A stretch of 64,000 nt of DNA, from contig JBAZNU010000003.1 of assembly GCA_041649015.1 (NCBI GenBank), positions 186,001 through 250,000 of the forward strand, read 5' to 3'. Source of the stretch: Ignavibacteria bacterium. GTDB taxonomy: Bacteria; Bacteroidota; Ignavibacteria; Tepidaquicellales; Tepidaquicellaceae. The notes under the pieces were generated by a model, which saw nothing but the letters and a program-made list of their open reading frames with translations, made no database searches and was not told where the DNA came from. A program made the translations under genes and the position numbers. The first letter of the stretch is position 1; each line of letters begins with the position of its first letter. Below, piece after piece: positions 46,322-54,754 of the stretch.

Positions 46322-47416
46322 ATGAGAATTCTCTACGATAATGAAATATTCCTGATTCAAAAATACGGAGGTGTCTCCCGCTATTATTTTGAATTAATAA
46401 GAAGGATGCCGGGATTTAATACTCAGGTCCTTCTCAATATGGGAAGGTTTATAAATGAATATGGTCTCGAAAATTATTCCGATAAGTTTTCAGTGTTTTA
46501 CGGCTCTAAAATAAAGCACATTCCCAAAACTAAACTTCTGTCCATTACTCTGCAGAAACCTCTCTTTGAAAGGTTTGCCGCAAAACAGAATTTTGATATA
46601 ATGCACCAAACTTACTTCGGTGATATAAACGTAAGTAATGAACATAAACGAATCGTCACCGTCTATGACTTTACTCACGATAAGTTCTCCGAAAACTTCT
46701 CGAAACTTGATAGGTCTGCAAAACTTAAGAAAATTGCAATCGATAAAGCTGACGGTGTTATTTGTATCTCTGAATCAACCCGCAAAGACCTTGAAGATAT
46801 GTATGACCTTAAAAACAAAAAGATTAAAGTTATATATCTCGCAAATTCTCTTAAATATGATATTAACGAGAAGTCAATCATAGATGGCAACTACATTCTC
46901 TACGTCGGCGACAGAAGAAGCTACAAGAATTTTTCTGTCATGATAAAACTGTTTGAAGTTAATAAAGCCCTCAATAATAAATATAAACTCATTTGCTGCG
47001 GTGGAGGTGCATTCACAAAAGCCGAATCGGAAATGATTTCCAAGGCCGGACTTCAAAACACATTCGTGCAGGTCGGAGCAAATGATAAGAAAATGGCTAA
47101 CCTCTACAAATATGCAGCCGCATTCGTTTACCCCTCTAAATATGAGGGTTTCGGAATACCCCTGCTTGAAGCCATGTACTATGGCTGTCCTATCGTTGCA
47201 TCAAACGTTGGTTCTTTACCCGAAATTGGCGGCAATGCAGGTCTGTACTTCAATCCCGATTCTCCCGATGAACTTTCCTCTTGTATTGATACCATTATAA
47301 ACGATGCAATTATTCGTAACGATTTAATTCAAAAAGGGTACGATAGAGAAAAGCTATTCTCTTGGGATAAATGTGCCGAAGAAACATATAACTTCTACAG
47401 GGAGGTTTTATCTTAA
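46322..47416 (+). CDS. GT4-type glycosyltransferase
   Basis: A 364-residue GT-B glycosyltransferase: an N-terminal MRILYDNEIFLIQKYGGVSR, and a C-terminal half with the YVGDRRSYKNF acceptor and the SKYEGFGIPLLEAM nucleotide-sugar binding motif with its E-x7-E. It is probably a mannosyl- or similar transferase of surface polysaccharide. The GT2 gene starts at the next base after its stop, and the FkbM gene 1 bp after that, so three genes form an operon. Confidence 0.9.
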   Translation: MRILYDNEIFLIQKYGGVSRYYFELIRRMPGFNTQVLLNMGRFINEYGLENYSDKFSVFYGSKIKHIPKTKLLSITLQKPLFERFAAKQNFDIMHQTYFGDINVSNEHKRIVTVYDFTHDKFSENFSKLDRSAKLKKIAIDKADGVICISESTRKDLEDMYDLKNKKIKVIYLANSLKYDINEKSIIDGNYILYVGDRRSYKNFSVMIKLFEVNKALNNKYKLICCGGGAFTKAESEMISKAGLQNTFVQVGANDKKMANLYKYAAAFVYPSKYEGFGIPLLEAMYYGCPIVASNVGSLPEIGGNAGLYFNPDSPDELSSCIDTIINDAIIRNDLIQKGYDREKLFSWDKCAEETYNFYREVLS

Positions 47417-48181
47417 ATGAACAACTTTAACCCAAAACCAAAAGTTAGCATCATTACAGTTGTTTTTAACAATAAAGAGAACCTCCTCAAAACAATTAAT
47501 GCTGTCCGTTGTCAGAAGTATGATAATCTCGAATACGTTATTATTGACGGTGCTTCTACCGATGGCACTCTCGATGTTATTAATTCAAACAAAGATGTCA
47601 TCAGTTATTTAGTAAGCGAAAAAGACAAAGGCATTTATGACGCTATGAATAAAGGACTTAAGGTCTCTACGGGAGATTATGTCTGGTTCATAAACGCTGG
47701 CGATATACCCACCGAAGATGATATTCTTAATAAAGTATTCTCTGAATTTACTGACGCCGACTTGTATTACGGCGATACAGAGATGGTTGATGAAACCGGA
47801 CAAAGCTATGGTAACCGTACCCTGAAGATTCCTCCCAAAGAGCTCAACTGGAAAAAAATGATTGACGGTATGCTTGTGTCTCATCAGTCTATGATTGCAA
47901 AGCGAAATCTTTGCGAAGAGTATGATATTAATTATAGGTTTGTCGCCGATATAGACTGGGCAATCAAACTTCTTAAAAAATGCACTAAAGTTGTAAACAC
48001 AAAACTTACCCTGTCTAAGTTCTTAATCGGCGGCTATTCTCGGCAGTACACAATTAAATCTTTAAAAGAAAGATTCCGTATGCTCTGCACTCATTTCAGT
48101 TGCATAAGCGTCATTTTAAATCATGTTAAACTATCTTTAAAATTCACTGTTTATATCATTAAAAGAAGAAAATTATTATAA
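47417..48181 (+). CDS. family 2 glycosyltransferase
   Basis: A 254-residue GT-A glycosyltransferase: VSIITVVFNNKENL, EYVIIDGASTDGTL, and the metal/nucleotide-sugar segment GDYVWFINAGD in place of the more usual DxD, typical of WcaA/colanic-type enzymes. It begins immediately after the GT4 gene stop. Its acceptor is unknown. Confidence 0.9.
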   Translation: MNNFNPKPKVSIITVVFNNKENLLKTINAVRCQKYDNLEYVIIDGASTDGTLDVINSNKDVISYLVSEKDKGIYDAMNKGLKVSTGDYVWFINAGDIPTEDDILNKVFSEFTDADLYYGDTEMVDETGQSYGNRTLKIPPKELNWKKMIDGMLVSHQSMIAKRNLCEEYDINYRFVADIDWAIKLLKKCTKVVNTKLTLSKFLIGGYSRQYTIKSLKERFRMLCTHFSCISVILNHVKLSLKFTVYIIKRRKLL

Positions 48182-48182
48182 T

Positions 48183-48914
48183 ATGTCAAAACTAAAACTG
48201 TATAAGATTAAGTCTGAAATGGCTTTAAGAAAAATTGGCAATAAGTTTGGAGTAGATGTAAAAATGACTGATGAAGAGATTCTTGTTAAGCAGTTACATA
48301 ATAACAATGTTGACATGATATTCGATATAGGTGCCAATACAGGGCAGTTCGGCGAGCTGATTTATAAACTTGGCTACAAAGGAAAGATGGTTTCTTTTGA
48401 ACCTCTTAAAAGTGCTTATGAAGCCCTGTCAGCAAACAGTAAATCCTACCCTGACTGGACTCCTGCTGAACGTTGTGCCATAGGTGAAGAAGACGGTGAA
48501 ATAGAAATGCATATATCCGAAAACTCCATAAGCAGCTCGGCTCTTACTATGCTTGAAGAACATGAGACCGCCGCCCCCAAATCCAAATATGTAGGAACTG
48601 AAAAAGCAAATGTATATAAACTTGATTCTGTTTTCGATAAGTATTCTTCAGGATGTAAAAACATTTTAGTCAAAATTGATACACAGGGCTATGAAGATAA
48701 AGTTCTGAACGGTGCCGTCAATTCCATGTCCAAAATCAAAGGTTTTTATTTGGAAATGTCTCTTGTAAAACTTTATGATGGACAGGTTCTATTTAAGGAA
48801 TTGTATGAAAGAATTCTTTCCTGTGGTTTTGAATTATATGGTATCCAGCCGGCTTTCGTCAATAAGAAAACAGGAAGAGTCCTGCAGGTCGATGCCACTT
48901 TCTTCAGGTCATAA
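48183..48914 (+). CDS. FkbM family methyltransferase
   Basis: A 243-residue SAM-dependent methyltransferase of the FkbM type. The SAM-binding motif is IFDIGANTGQFGE, followed by VSFEPLKSAYEAL and, later, LVKIDTQGYEDKVLNGA. In glycan clusters such enzymes often O-methylate sugars, which fits its position as last gene of the glycosyltransferase operon. The target is not known. Confidence 0.9.
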   Translation: MSKLKLYKIKSEMALRKIGNKFGVDVKMTDEEILVKQLHNNNVDMIFDIGANTGQFGELIYKLGYKGKMVSFEPLKSAYEALSANSKSYPDWTPAERCAIGEEDGEIEMHISENSISSSALTMLEEHETAAPKSKYVGTEKANVYKLDSVFDKYSSGCKNILVKIDTQGYEDKVLNGAVNSMSKIKGFYLEMSLVKLYDGQVLFKELYERILSCGFELYGIQPAFVNKKTGRVLQVDATFFRS

Positions 48915-48916
48915 TA

Positions 48917-48953
48917 AATGAAGCGGATTCACTTTTCGTAAACCCGCTTCATT
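48917..48953. terminator. hairpin between FkbM and thioredoxin genes
   Basis: A 10-bp stem (AATGAAGCGG / CCGCTTCATT) with a 17-nt loop lies just after the FkbM stop and faces the convergent thioredoxin gene. T runs are absent, so the termination role is likely but not certain. Confidence 0.55.
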
Positions 48954-48993
48954 GAGAACATAACGGATATATATCAGCCATGAAAAACAATCA

Positions 48994-49506
48994 CTAATTG
49001 TTTGAAGGAAGCAATATCTCATTTATCGCTTGTACAAAACCCTCTTTAGGCATTGCTCCTGCCGACATCTGCGGCTGCCCATCTTTAGGAATAAACAAAA
49101 TCGAAGGAATGCTTCTTATTCCAAAAACTGCTGCAAGCTCTTGCTCGACTTCGGTGTCAACCTTGTATATATCTACCTTGCCGTCATATTCTGTCGCAAG
49201 CTCTTCCAGCACAGGGGCTACCATCTTGCACGGTCCACACCAGTCTGCATAGAAGTCTATTATTGCGGGCTTGTCACCCTCAAACTTCCAGTCTTTATTC
49301 GTTTCGTAATTAAATACTTTTGACTTAAATGTTGCTGCTGTTAAATGTTCCATCTTACCTTTTTTATCCTTTTGATTATTTAAACTTGTTGTGTTTACAG
49401 TATTCTTATCTCCGGTTTGTGTGTTTCCTTCCTTAGAGCAGGAGGTAAACATCCCGAATCCTGTAACCAGTAATACTGTCGTTATTATATAATTTACCTT
49501 TTTCAT
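48994..49506 (-). CDS. thioredoxin-domain lipoprotein
   Basis: A 170-residue lipoprotein (lipobox TSC, C23) with a polar linker and a thioredoxin domain (about 58-168). The active site is C90/C93 in DWCGPCKMVAP, with a cis-Pro segment RSIPSILF. It should be a periplasmic, membrane-anchored thiol-disulfide reductant or oxidant. It is a single-gene unit. Confidence 0.92.
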   Translation of the reverse strand: MKKVNYIITTVLLVTGFGMFTSCSKEGNTQTGDKNTVNTTSLNNQKDKKGKMEHLTAATFKSKVFNYETNKDWKFEGDKPAIIDFYADWCGPCKMVAPVLEELATEYDGKVDIYKVDTEVEQELAAVFGIRSIPSILFIPKDGQPQMSAGAMPKEGFVQAINEILLPSNN

Positions 49507-49660
49507 TCTTTATTTAGTTTAATATTAGTTGCTATTAGCAAGTTATATATATAAAGACATAAAATCAACAGTAAAAGTTCCGCAAGACAATCCACGATTT
49601 CGATACAAAAATCTTATCAGCAATTACTCTATATATTACACCATGTGTTAATAATAAATA

Positions 49661-49690
49661 TTGACTATTAAAGTTATAATGTTATATTTG
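49661..49690 (+). promoter_or_regulatory. Bacteroidota-type promoter of the ATP-grasp/kamA operon
   Basis: TTG at 49661-49663 (within TTGAC) and TATATTTG at 49683-49690 are 19 bp apart, fitting the TTG / TAnnTTTG consensus. The first gene begins about 33 bp downstream. This is the clearest promoter in the window. Confidence 0.6.
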
Positions 49691-49722
49691 TTTAAAATTA
49701 TTTTGATTAATTGTAAATATTT

Positions 49723-50802
49723 TTGAGATTAGCACTTACATACAACGTTAAAAACGATAACGGCGGAAACATAGAGCAGACAGGCATTTCGGGGAATGCG
49801 GCAAAATACATTAACCGTAACCTTGTTGAGAATTATCCCGAACGTCTTGACGATACTTATGCTGAATGGGATTCAATGGAAACTATCGATGCTATTCGCA
49901 ATGCTTTTGAATCACATGGGCATACTGTTGAACTTGTCGAAGCTAATGAGGATGCTTACAAGAAACTCAGAAACCTTAAGCCTGATTTTGTTTTTAATGT
50001 TGCAGAAGGATCTAACGGTGCTTCACGAGAGTCGCAAATACCCGCAATGCTCGAAATGCTCGGCATTAAACATACAGGCAGCGATTCAATCACAATAGGT
50101 GTCTGCCACGATAAGTCCCGCTGCAAAGAAATACTTTCTTACTACAACATTCCTAATGCGAAATTCTTCATTACTGATAAAACTATAAAGAATGATTCTG
50201 GATTTAAATACCCCAAGTTTGTGAAACCTTTGCATGAAGGCTCCTCAAAAGGTATTTATGACTCATCCCTTGTTAATAGTCTCACCGAATTAAATAGTGA
50301 GATTTCAAGAATTAAAGAAAGCTACAATCAACCCGCACTCGTTGAGGATTATATCTCTGGCAAGGAGTTTACCGTTGCAATGCTCGGTAATGGTGATGAT
50401 GTAAGAGTATTGCCAATTGTGGAAATAAATCTTGATACAGTTCCTGAGGGCTTTAATAAAATATATTCTTACGAAGTAAAATGGTTCTTCGATACTCGCG
50501 AAAACCAGCTCGATATTTTTAAATGTCCTGCTGAAATAGATAAAAACATTTATGAGAGTATTGAAAAAGTTTGTAAAGATACATTTAATGTCCTTCGACT
50601 TAAAGACTGGGCTCGTATTGATATTCGTCTTGATGAAAACAATGTTCCAAACGTTATTGAGATTAATCCTTTGCCCGGTATTCTTCCTAATCCTCAGGAC
50701 AATTCCTGTTATCCAAAGTCCGCAAGGCATGCAGGCATGGATTACAATACGATGTTAAACACAGTATTAAATGAAGCAGTTAAAAGATACTCAGTATATT
50801 AA
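49723..50802 (+). CDS. D-Ala-D-Ala ligase-like ATP-grasp enzyme (first copy)
   Basis: A 359-residue ATP-grasp ligase of the D-alanine-D-alanine ligase fold. It has FNVAEGSNGASRESQIPAML (a ligase substrate loop), the ATP-binding KFVKPLHEGSSKGI and LVEDYISGKEFTVAML, and the magnesium site DWARIDIRL ... VIEINPLPGI. The start is TTG at 49723. It is followed without gap by a second ligase gene. The two share the fold but differ clearly, so they probably act on different substrates. It is unlikely to be the cell-wall Ddl because of this operon context. Confidence 0.85.
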   Translation: MRLALTYNVKNDNGGNIEQTGISGNAAKYINRNLVENYPERLDDTYAEWDSMETIDAIRNAFESHGHTVELVEANEDAYKKLRNLKPDFVFNVAEGSNGASRESQIPAMLEMLGIKHTGSDSITIGVCHDKSRCKEILSYYNIPNAKFFITDKTIKNDSGFKYPKFVKPLHEGSSKGIYDSSLVNSLTELNSEISRIKESYNQPALVEDYISGKEFTVAMLGNGDDVRVLPIVEINLDTVPEGFNKIYSYEVKWFFDTRENQLDIFKCPAEIDKNIYESIEKVCKDTFNVLRLKDWARIDIRLDENNVPNVIEINPLPGILPNPQDNSCYPKSARHAGMDYNTMLNTVLNEAVKRYSVY

Positions 50803-51906
50803 ATGAAAGTTAGCATATTATATAACGACCCGCTGCAATACACAAAAGACCGCATCTGGGATGACGGTGTTACTGATATAGATAAAGTCGATGAAGCAAT
50901 AGATATGAGCGAATATGGCGTTCTCGATGAAATGAAATCTGTTCAGCGTGCTCTTAAAACAAGCAACCACGATACAAAAATTGTTCCTGTCGCTCTCGAC
51001 CCTTACAAACTAATTGATGAGCTTCGCAATAACAGACCCGATATTATTTTCAATCTTTGCGAATCACTCGACGGCGACCCTACTCAGGAAATGACAATAG
51101 CCGCGCTGTTTGAAATACTCAAGATTCCTTATACCGGCTCGCGTGCATTAACTCTCGGTCTTGCTTTAAATAAAGCACGTGTAAAAGAGATACTTAATTA
51201 TTACGATATACCAACAGCATTACATTTTATTTCCACAAGTCCTTCAAAGCTAAACGAAGAAGGTTATTCAAAGCTTAAAGATAAATATCCATTAATAGTA
51301 AAACCATCCCGAGAAGATGCAAGCATAGGCATAGAGAATAATTCTATCGTTCACGACGAAACCCAACTAAAAAATAGAATAGAGTTTGTACTCGATAAAC
51401 ATAAGCAGCCCGCATTAGTTGAACAGTTTATAGACGGTCGTGAAATAAACGTTAGCGTTATCGGAAATGTAGTCAAAGATATCAACGACTTGATAGTATT
51501 TCCTATCTCGGAAATTGACTTCTCTGCATTGCCTGCAGACCTTCCGAAGATTGTGAGCTACAACAGCAAATGGATGTATAACACTGTTGAGTTTGCAGGT
51601 ACAAAAGCTGTGTGTCCGGCAAAGAATATGTCTCCCGAACTAGAAGCATTGATTCAAAAGACGGCAAGGACTGTTTATCACCTCGTTGGTGCATCCGATT
51701 ATGCACGAGTTGATTTCAGGGTTAAAGACGGTGTTCCTTATGTTCTTGAATTAAATCCCAATCCGGATATCTCATCTGACGTAGATGAAGATACAGGTTT
51801 TACTCGCAGCGGAAAAGCATACGGCTGGTCTTATGAACAGCTTATTTCAAACGTAATTGATTTTGCCTGGGAAAGATGGCAAAGAATATTTGCAGAAAAG
51901 AATTAG
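50803..51906 (+). CDS. D-Ala-D-Ala ligase-like ATP-grasp enzyme (second copy)
   Basis: A 367-residue ATP-grasp ligase directly downstream of the first. Motifs: IIFNLCESLDGDPTQEMTIA, then LIVKPSREDASIGI, VEQFIDGREINVSVIG, and DYARVDFRV ... VLELNPNPDI. The GNAT gene starts 5 bp after its stop. The pair could make an amide between an amino acid (for example beta-lysine from the neighbouring aminomutase) and a second amino acid or peptide, but the substrates are unknown. Confidence 0.85.
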   Translation: MKVSILYNDPLQYTKDRIWDDGVTDIDKVDEAIDMSEYGVLDEMKSVQRALKTSNHDTKIVPVALDPYKLIDELRNNRPDIIFNLCESLDGDPTQEMTIAALFEILKIPYTGSRALTLGLALNKARVKEILNYYDIPTALHFISTSPSKLNEEGYSKLKDKYPLIVKPSREDASIGIENNSIVHDETQLKNRIEFVLDKHKQPALVEQFIDGREINVSVIGNVVKDINDLIVFPISEIDFSALPADLPKIVSYNSKWMYNTVEFAGTKAVCPAKNMSPELEALIQKTARTVYHLVGASDYARVDFRVKDGVPYVLELNPNPDISSDVDEDTGFTRSGKAYGWSYEQLISNVIDFAWERWQRIFAEKN

Positions 51907-51910
51907 TTTA

Positions 51911-52381
51911 ATGATACGCAAATTTATAAATACTGACAGAAACAAAATTGAGAAAATACTCGTAGATACGAATAACTTTAATCCAGATGAGATAAAGATT
52001 GCTATGGAACTTGTAGATGTTTACATTAACGACCCCGCTCAAAAGGATTATGAAATATTTGTCGATGAAGCCGAGGACAAAGATATTAATGGCTACGTAT
52101 GCGTTGGTCCAAGACCTTTAACAGTAGGCACTTACGACCTTTACTGGATTGCGGTTAATCCGAACGTACAATCAAAAGGTGTTGGCAGTAAACTGATAAA
52201 TTACATAGAAAATTATTTAAAAGAGAAATCGGTAAGATTAATCTTAATAGAAACAAGCGGTAAACCTTCTTATGAGAAAGAAAGAAAGTTTTACCTTAAA
52301 AACTTATACAAAGAGTTTGTTGAAATAAAGGATTTTTACAACGTAGGGGATTCTCTGGTTATTTACGGAAAGTATCTCTGA
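51911..52381 (+). CDS. GNAT family acetyltransferase
   Basis: A 156-residue GNAT N-acyltransferase: an N-terminal MIRKFINTDRNKI, YDLYWIAVNPNVQSKGVGS (the acetyl-CoA binding Q-x2-G-x-G loop), and RLILIETSGKP. I chose ATG 51911, the start just after the ligase stop; the longer frame overlaps it. It is too short to be the two-domain beta-lysine acetyltransferase AblB, so if it acetylates a lysine derivative it does so with a different architecture. It is the third gene of the operon. Confidence 0.85.
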   Translation: MIRKFINTDRNKIEKILVDTNNFNPDEIKIAMELVDVYINDPAQKDYEIFVDEAEDKDINGYVCVGPRPLTVGTYDLYWIAVNPNVQSKGVGSKLINYIENYLKEKSVRLILIETSGKPSYEKERKFYLKNLYKEFVEIKDFYNVGDSLVIYGKYL

Positions 52382-52424
52382 ATAAGAGTTTAAATTATTT
52401 AAAAACTAATATAAGGAAAACTTT

Positions 52425-53588
52425 ATGGAACTTTGGCAACAAATGATTCGCGACAGTGTTCATTCTGTTGACCAGCTCGTCGAGAAATTTGGGATTAAGC
52501 ACGAGGTTGCATCTAAGCTTGATAAATTCTTTCAGGCAAGGATTAACCCGTACTACTTATCCCTTATCAGAGAACCAAATGATCCCATCTGGCGTCAGTG
52601 TGTTCCTGACGAAGTTGAGCTTGAAGATATCGATGCTCCGGAGGACCCATTGAACGAAGATGATATGAGTCCTGTTCCGAACATTACTCATAGATATCCT
52701 GATAGAGCTCTCTTTCTCGTGACTTCGCAATGCGGACTCTACTGCAGGTTCTGCACCCGTAAGCGTAAAGTCGGCGACTCGCATAAAATATCTATGAGAA
52801 CTTTTGAATCTGCTTTCAACTACCTCGAACAGCATACAGAAATCAGCGATGTTATTCTTTCCGGCGGTGACCCGTTAATGCTGACTGATGCTATGCTTGA
52901 AAAAATCCTTGTGCGTCTTCGTGAAATAAAGCATATACAAATTATTCGGCTTGGTACAAAAATGCCATGCGTCCTTCCGCAAAGAATAACACCTAAACTC
53001 GTGAATATGCTGAAGAAGTATCATCCTATTTATATTAATACTCACTTCAATCATCCTTGGGAAATTACAGAAGAGAGTAAAAAAGCATGTGCAATGTTGG
53101 TTGATGCCGGATGCCCGGTTGGTAATCAGTCTGTATTAATGAAAGGGGTTAATGACAATGCTGATACTATGAGAGAACTGATGAAAGGACTTCTTTCCAT
53201 AAGAGTACGACCATATTATATATATCAAGCCGACCTTACTAAAGGCGCTAACCATTTCAGAACGCCGTTAAGCGTTGGACTCGATATTATGGATAAACTC
53301 CGCGGACACATATCGGGACTTGCTGTTCCTCAGTTTGTAATCGATGCGCCCGGTGGAGGTGGTAAGATACCAATGCTTCCGAATTATGTAATATCAAAAG
53401 ATGAAAACAAAATTATACTTCGCAACTTCAAGTATAATATATATGAATATCCTGAAGCTAAAGATGAATCACATATAACAGATAAAACAGTTTATCTTAG
53501 AAAGAATAAAAGAAAGAAGCAGCAGGTCATTACCGATACTGAACTTGTTAAGAATCTGAAACAACCTGTAATGAGTACAGAAAACTGA
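52425..53588 (+). CDS. kamA: lysine 2,3-aminomutase family radical SAM/PLP enzyme
   Basis: A 387-residue radical SAM enzyme. The cluster motif is C103/C107/C110 in CGLYCRFC; SGGDPL contacts SAM; the PLP lysine is K314 in APGGGGKIPM. The two acidic residues that bind the substrate side-chain ammonium in lysine 2,3-aminomutase are present as D270 (QADLTKGANHF) and D307 (VIDAPGG), with the same spacing to the PLP lysine as D293/D330/K337 of the Clostridium enzyme, so conversion of L-lysine to beta-lysine is predicted rather than glutamate 2,3-aminomutase activity. ATAAGGAAAACTTT before ATG is a usable ribosome binding site. It is the last gene of the operon, before a terminator. Confidence 0.9.
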   Translation: MELWQQMIRDSVHSVDQLVEKFGIKHEVASKLDKFFQARINPYYLSLIREPNDPIWRQCVPDEVELEDIDAPEDPLNEDDMSPVPNITHRYPDRALFLVTSQCGLYCRFCTRKRKVGDSHKISMRTFESAFNYLEQHTEISDVILSGGDPLMLTDAMLEKILVRLREIKHIQIIRLGTKMPCVLPQRITPKLVNMLKKYHPIYINTHFNHPWEITEESKKACAMLVDAGCPVGNQSVLMKGVNDNADTMRELMKGLLSIRVRPYYIYQADLTKGANHFRTPLSVGLDIMDKLRGHISGLAVPQFVIDAPGGGGKIPMLPNYVISKDENKIILRNFKYNIYEYPEAKDESHITDKTVYLRKNKRKKQQVITDTELVKNLKQPVMSTEN

Positions 53589-53613
53589 TACTATTAATTA
53601 TATAGCTTATACC

Positions 53614-53640
53614 AAAGGTCATCATTCGATGACCTTTTCC
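53614..53640 (+). terminator. rho-independent terminator after kamA
   Basis: A perfect 10-bp stem (AAAGGTCATC / GATGACCTTT) with a 4-nt loop is followed by a short T run. It closes the operon that begins at the promoter near 49661. Confidence 0.85.
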
Positions 53641-53648
53641 ATTATTAC

Positions 53649-53679
53649 TTGATTTTACAAGACATTAACTTTAAATTTG
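53649..53679 (+). promoter_or_regulatory. Bacteroidota-type promoter of the YARHG/ECF locus
   Basis: TTG at 53649-53651 and TAAATTTG at 53672-53679, 20 bp apart, fit the consensus. It starts just after the kamA terminator and about 40 bp before the YARHG lipoprotein gene. Confidence 0.55.
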
Positions 53680-53717
53680 AATGAGGTCTATCCAATCAAA
53701 AACTAAAATAATATATT

Positions 53718-54287
53718 ATGAAAAAGATTATTATTTTTACTCTACTTTTATTCCTTTTTGCCGGATGCAATAAAATCAAATCATTGCTTCAGGACGATAA
53801 GAAAACGGATTCAGACAAAAAGGAACAGGTTACTACAGAAAACCAGGAGCTGCCTCCCGACAAATCAAACTCGGATAATGAGCTCAGAAAGAAAGAACTT
53901 GAACTGAAGGAAAAGGAACTTGAGTTGAAAGAAAAAGAGCTTGATATAGAAAAGAACAAAAACGAATCACGAGAAGATACCCGCAGAAACACTTCTTCAA
54001 ACCAGAACACAAGAGTTGAAAGAAATAATTACGGTACCCCGGGAAGTTATCCTGAAGGTTCTCTTAGATATTTGAATTATAATGATATTTCTGGCCGCTC
54101 AAAATGGGAACTTAGTGTTATGCGGAATGAAATTTATGCCAGACATGGTTATATTTTCACTTCAAACATGAGTATTAAGAATCATTTTGAAAGCAAATCC
54201 TGGTATGACCCGAGATATTATAACGTAGATAAAAGGCTCTCAAAAGTTGAGAAGTGGAATATTAACTACATAAAATCCTTTGAGTGA
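53718..54287 (+). CDS. YARHG-domain lipoprotein
   Basis: A 189-residue lipoprotein (lipobox FAGC, C17). After a polar segment there is a charged coiled-coil with repeated KELELKEKELELKEKEL (residues about 60-80), then a YARHG domain (RNEIYARHGYIFTSNMSIKN), an extracellular domain whose role is unclear and which is often in peptidoglycan- or surface-associated proteins. It is the first gene after the promoter at 53649. Confidence 0.85.
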   Translation: MKKIIIFTLLLFLFAGCNKIKSLLQDDKKTDSDKKEQVTTENQELPPDKSNSDNELRKKELELKEKELELKEKELDIEKNKNESREDTRRNTSSNQNTRVERNNYGTPGSYPEGSLRYLNYNDISGRSKWELSVMRNEIYARHGYIFTSNMSIKNHFESKSWYDPRYYNVDKRLSKVEKWNINYIKSFE

Positions 54288-54346
54288 TATGAAACCTTTT
54301 GGTGCCGTAACACGTCTCAAACAGAAAACATGAAAGGAGTTTTAAA

Positions 54347-54754
54347 ATGACAGGACATGATCTTTCGGAAATTTTAGTTCCCATATTCGGGATACTATTT
54401 ACAATCGGATTACCTTTGCTTCTTGTTTTCTGGATTATTTACACAAAACACAGGGAAAAAATGAGGCTAATTGAAAAGGGCTTTACTCCCGAAGAAGCAA
54501 GAAAATTCTTCTCCGAATCAGAAAAGAGACCCAGAAATCCATACGGAGCATTAAAATGGGGTATTCTCTTCCTATTTCTCGGAGCTGGTATTTTTACCGC
54601 AAACGTACTTCAGGAATTATACGACTTTAATGACGGCGTTACATTCGGACTTATAATGCTTTCAATAGGTCTTGGATTCGTTGTCTATTATTTATTGGTT
54701 CGCGGAAAGCTCAGCGATGATGCATCGAAGAAACAAAATATTACTAACAATTAA
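54347..54754 (+). CDS. DUF6249-like membrane protein
   Basis: A 135-residue protein: N-terminal transmembrane segment (residues 10-33), a basic cytoplasmic loop with REKMRLIEKGFTPEEARKFF, then two further hydrophobic segments. This pattern matches DUF6249-type proteins found beside sigma-factor loci in Bacteroidota. It has a strong Shine-Dalgarno (AAAGGAG). Its stop overlaps the start of the next gene. Confidence 0.75.
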   Translation: MTGHDLSEILVPIFGILFTIGLPLLLVFWIIYTKHREKMRLIEKGFTPEEARKFFSESEKRPRNPYGALKWGILFLFLGAGIFTANVLQELYDFNDGVTFGLIMLSIGLGFVVYYLLVRGKLSDDASKKQNITNN

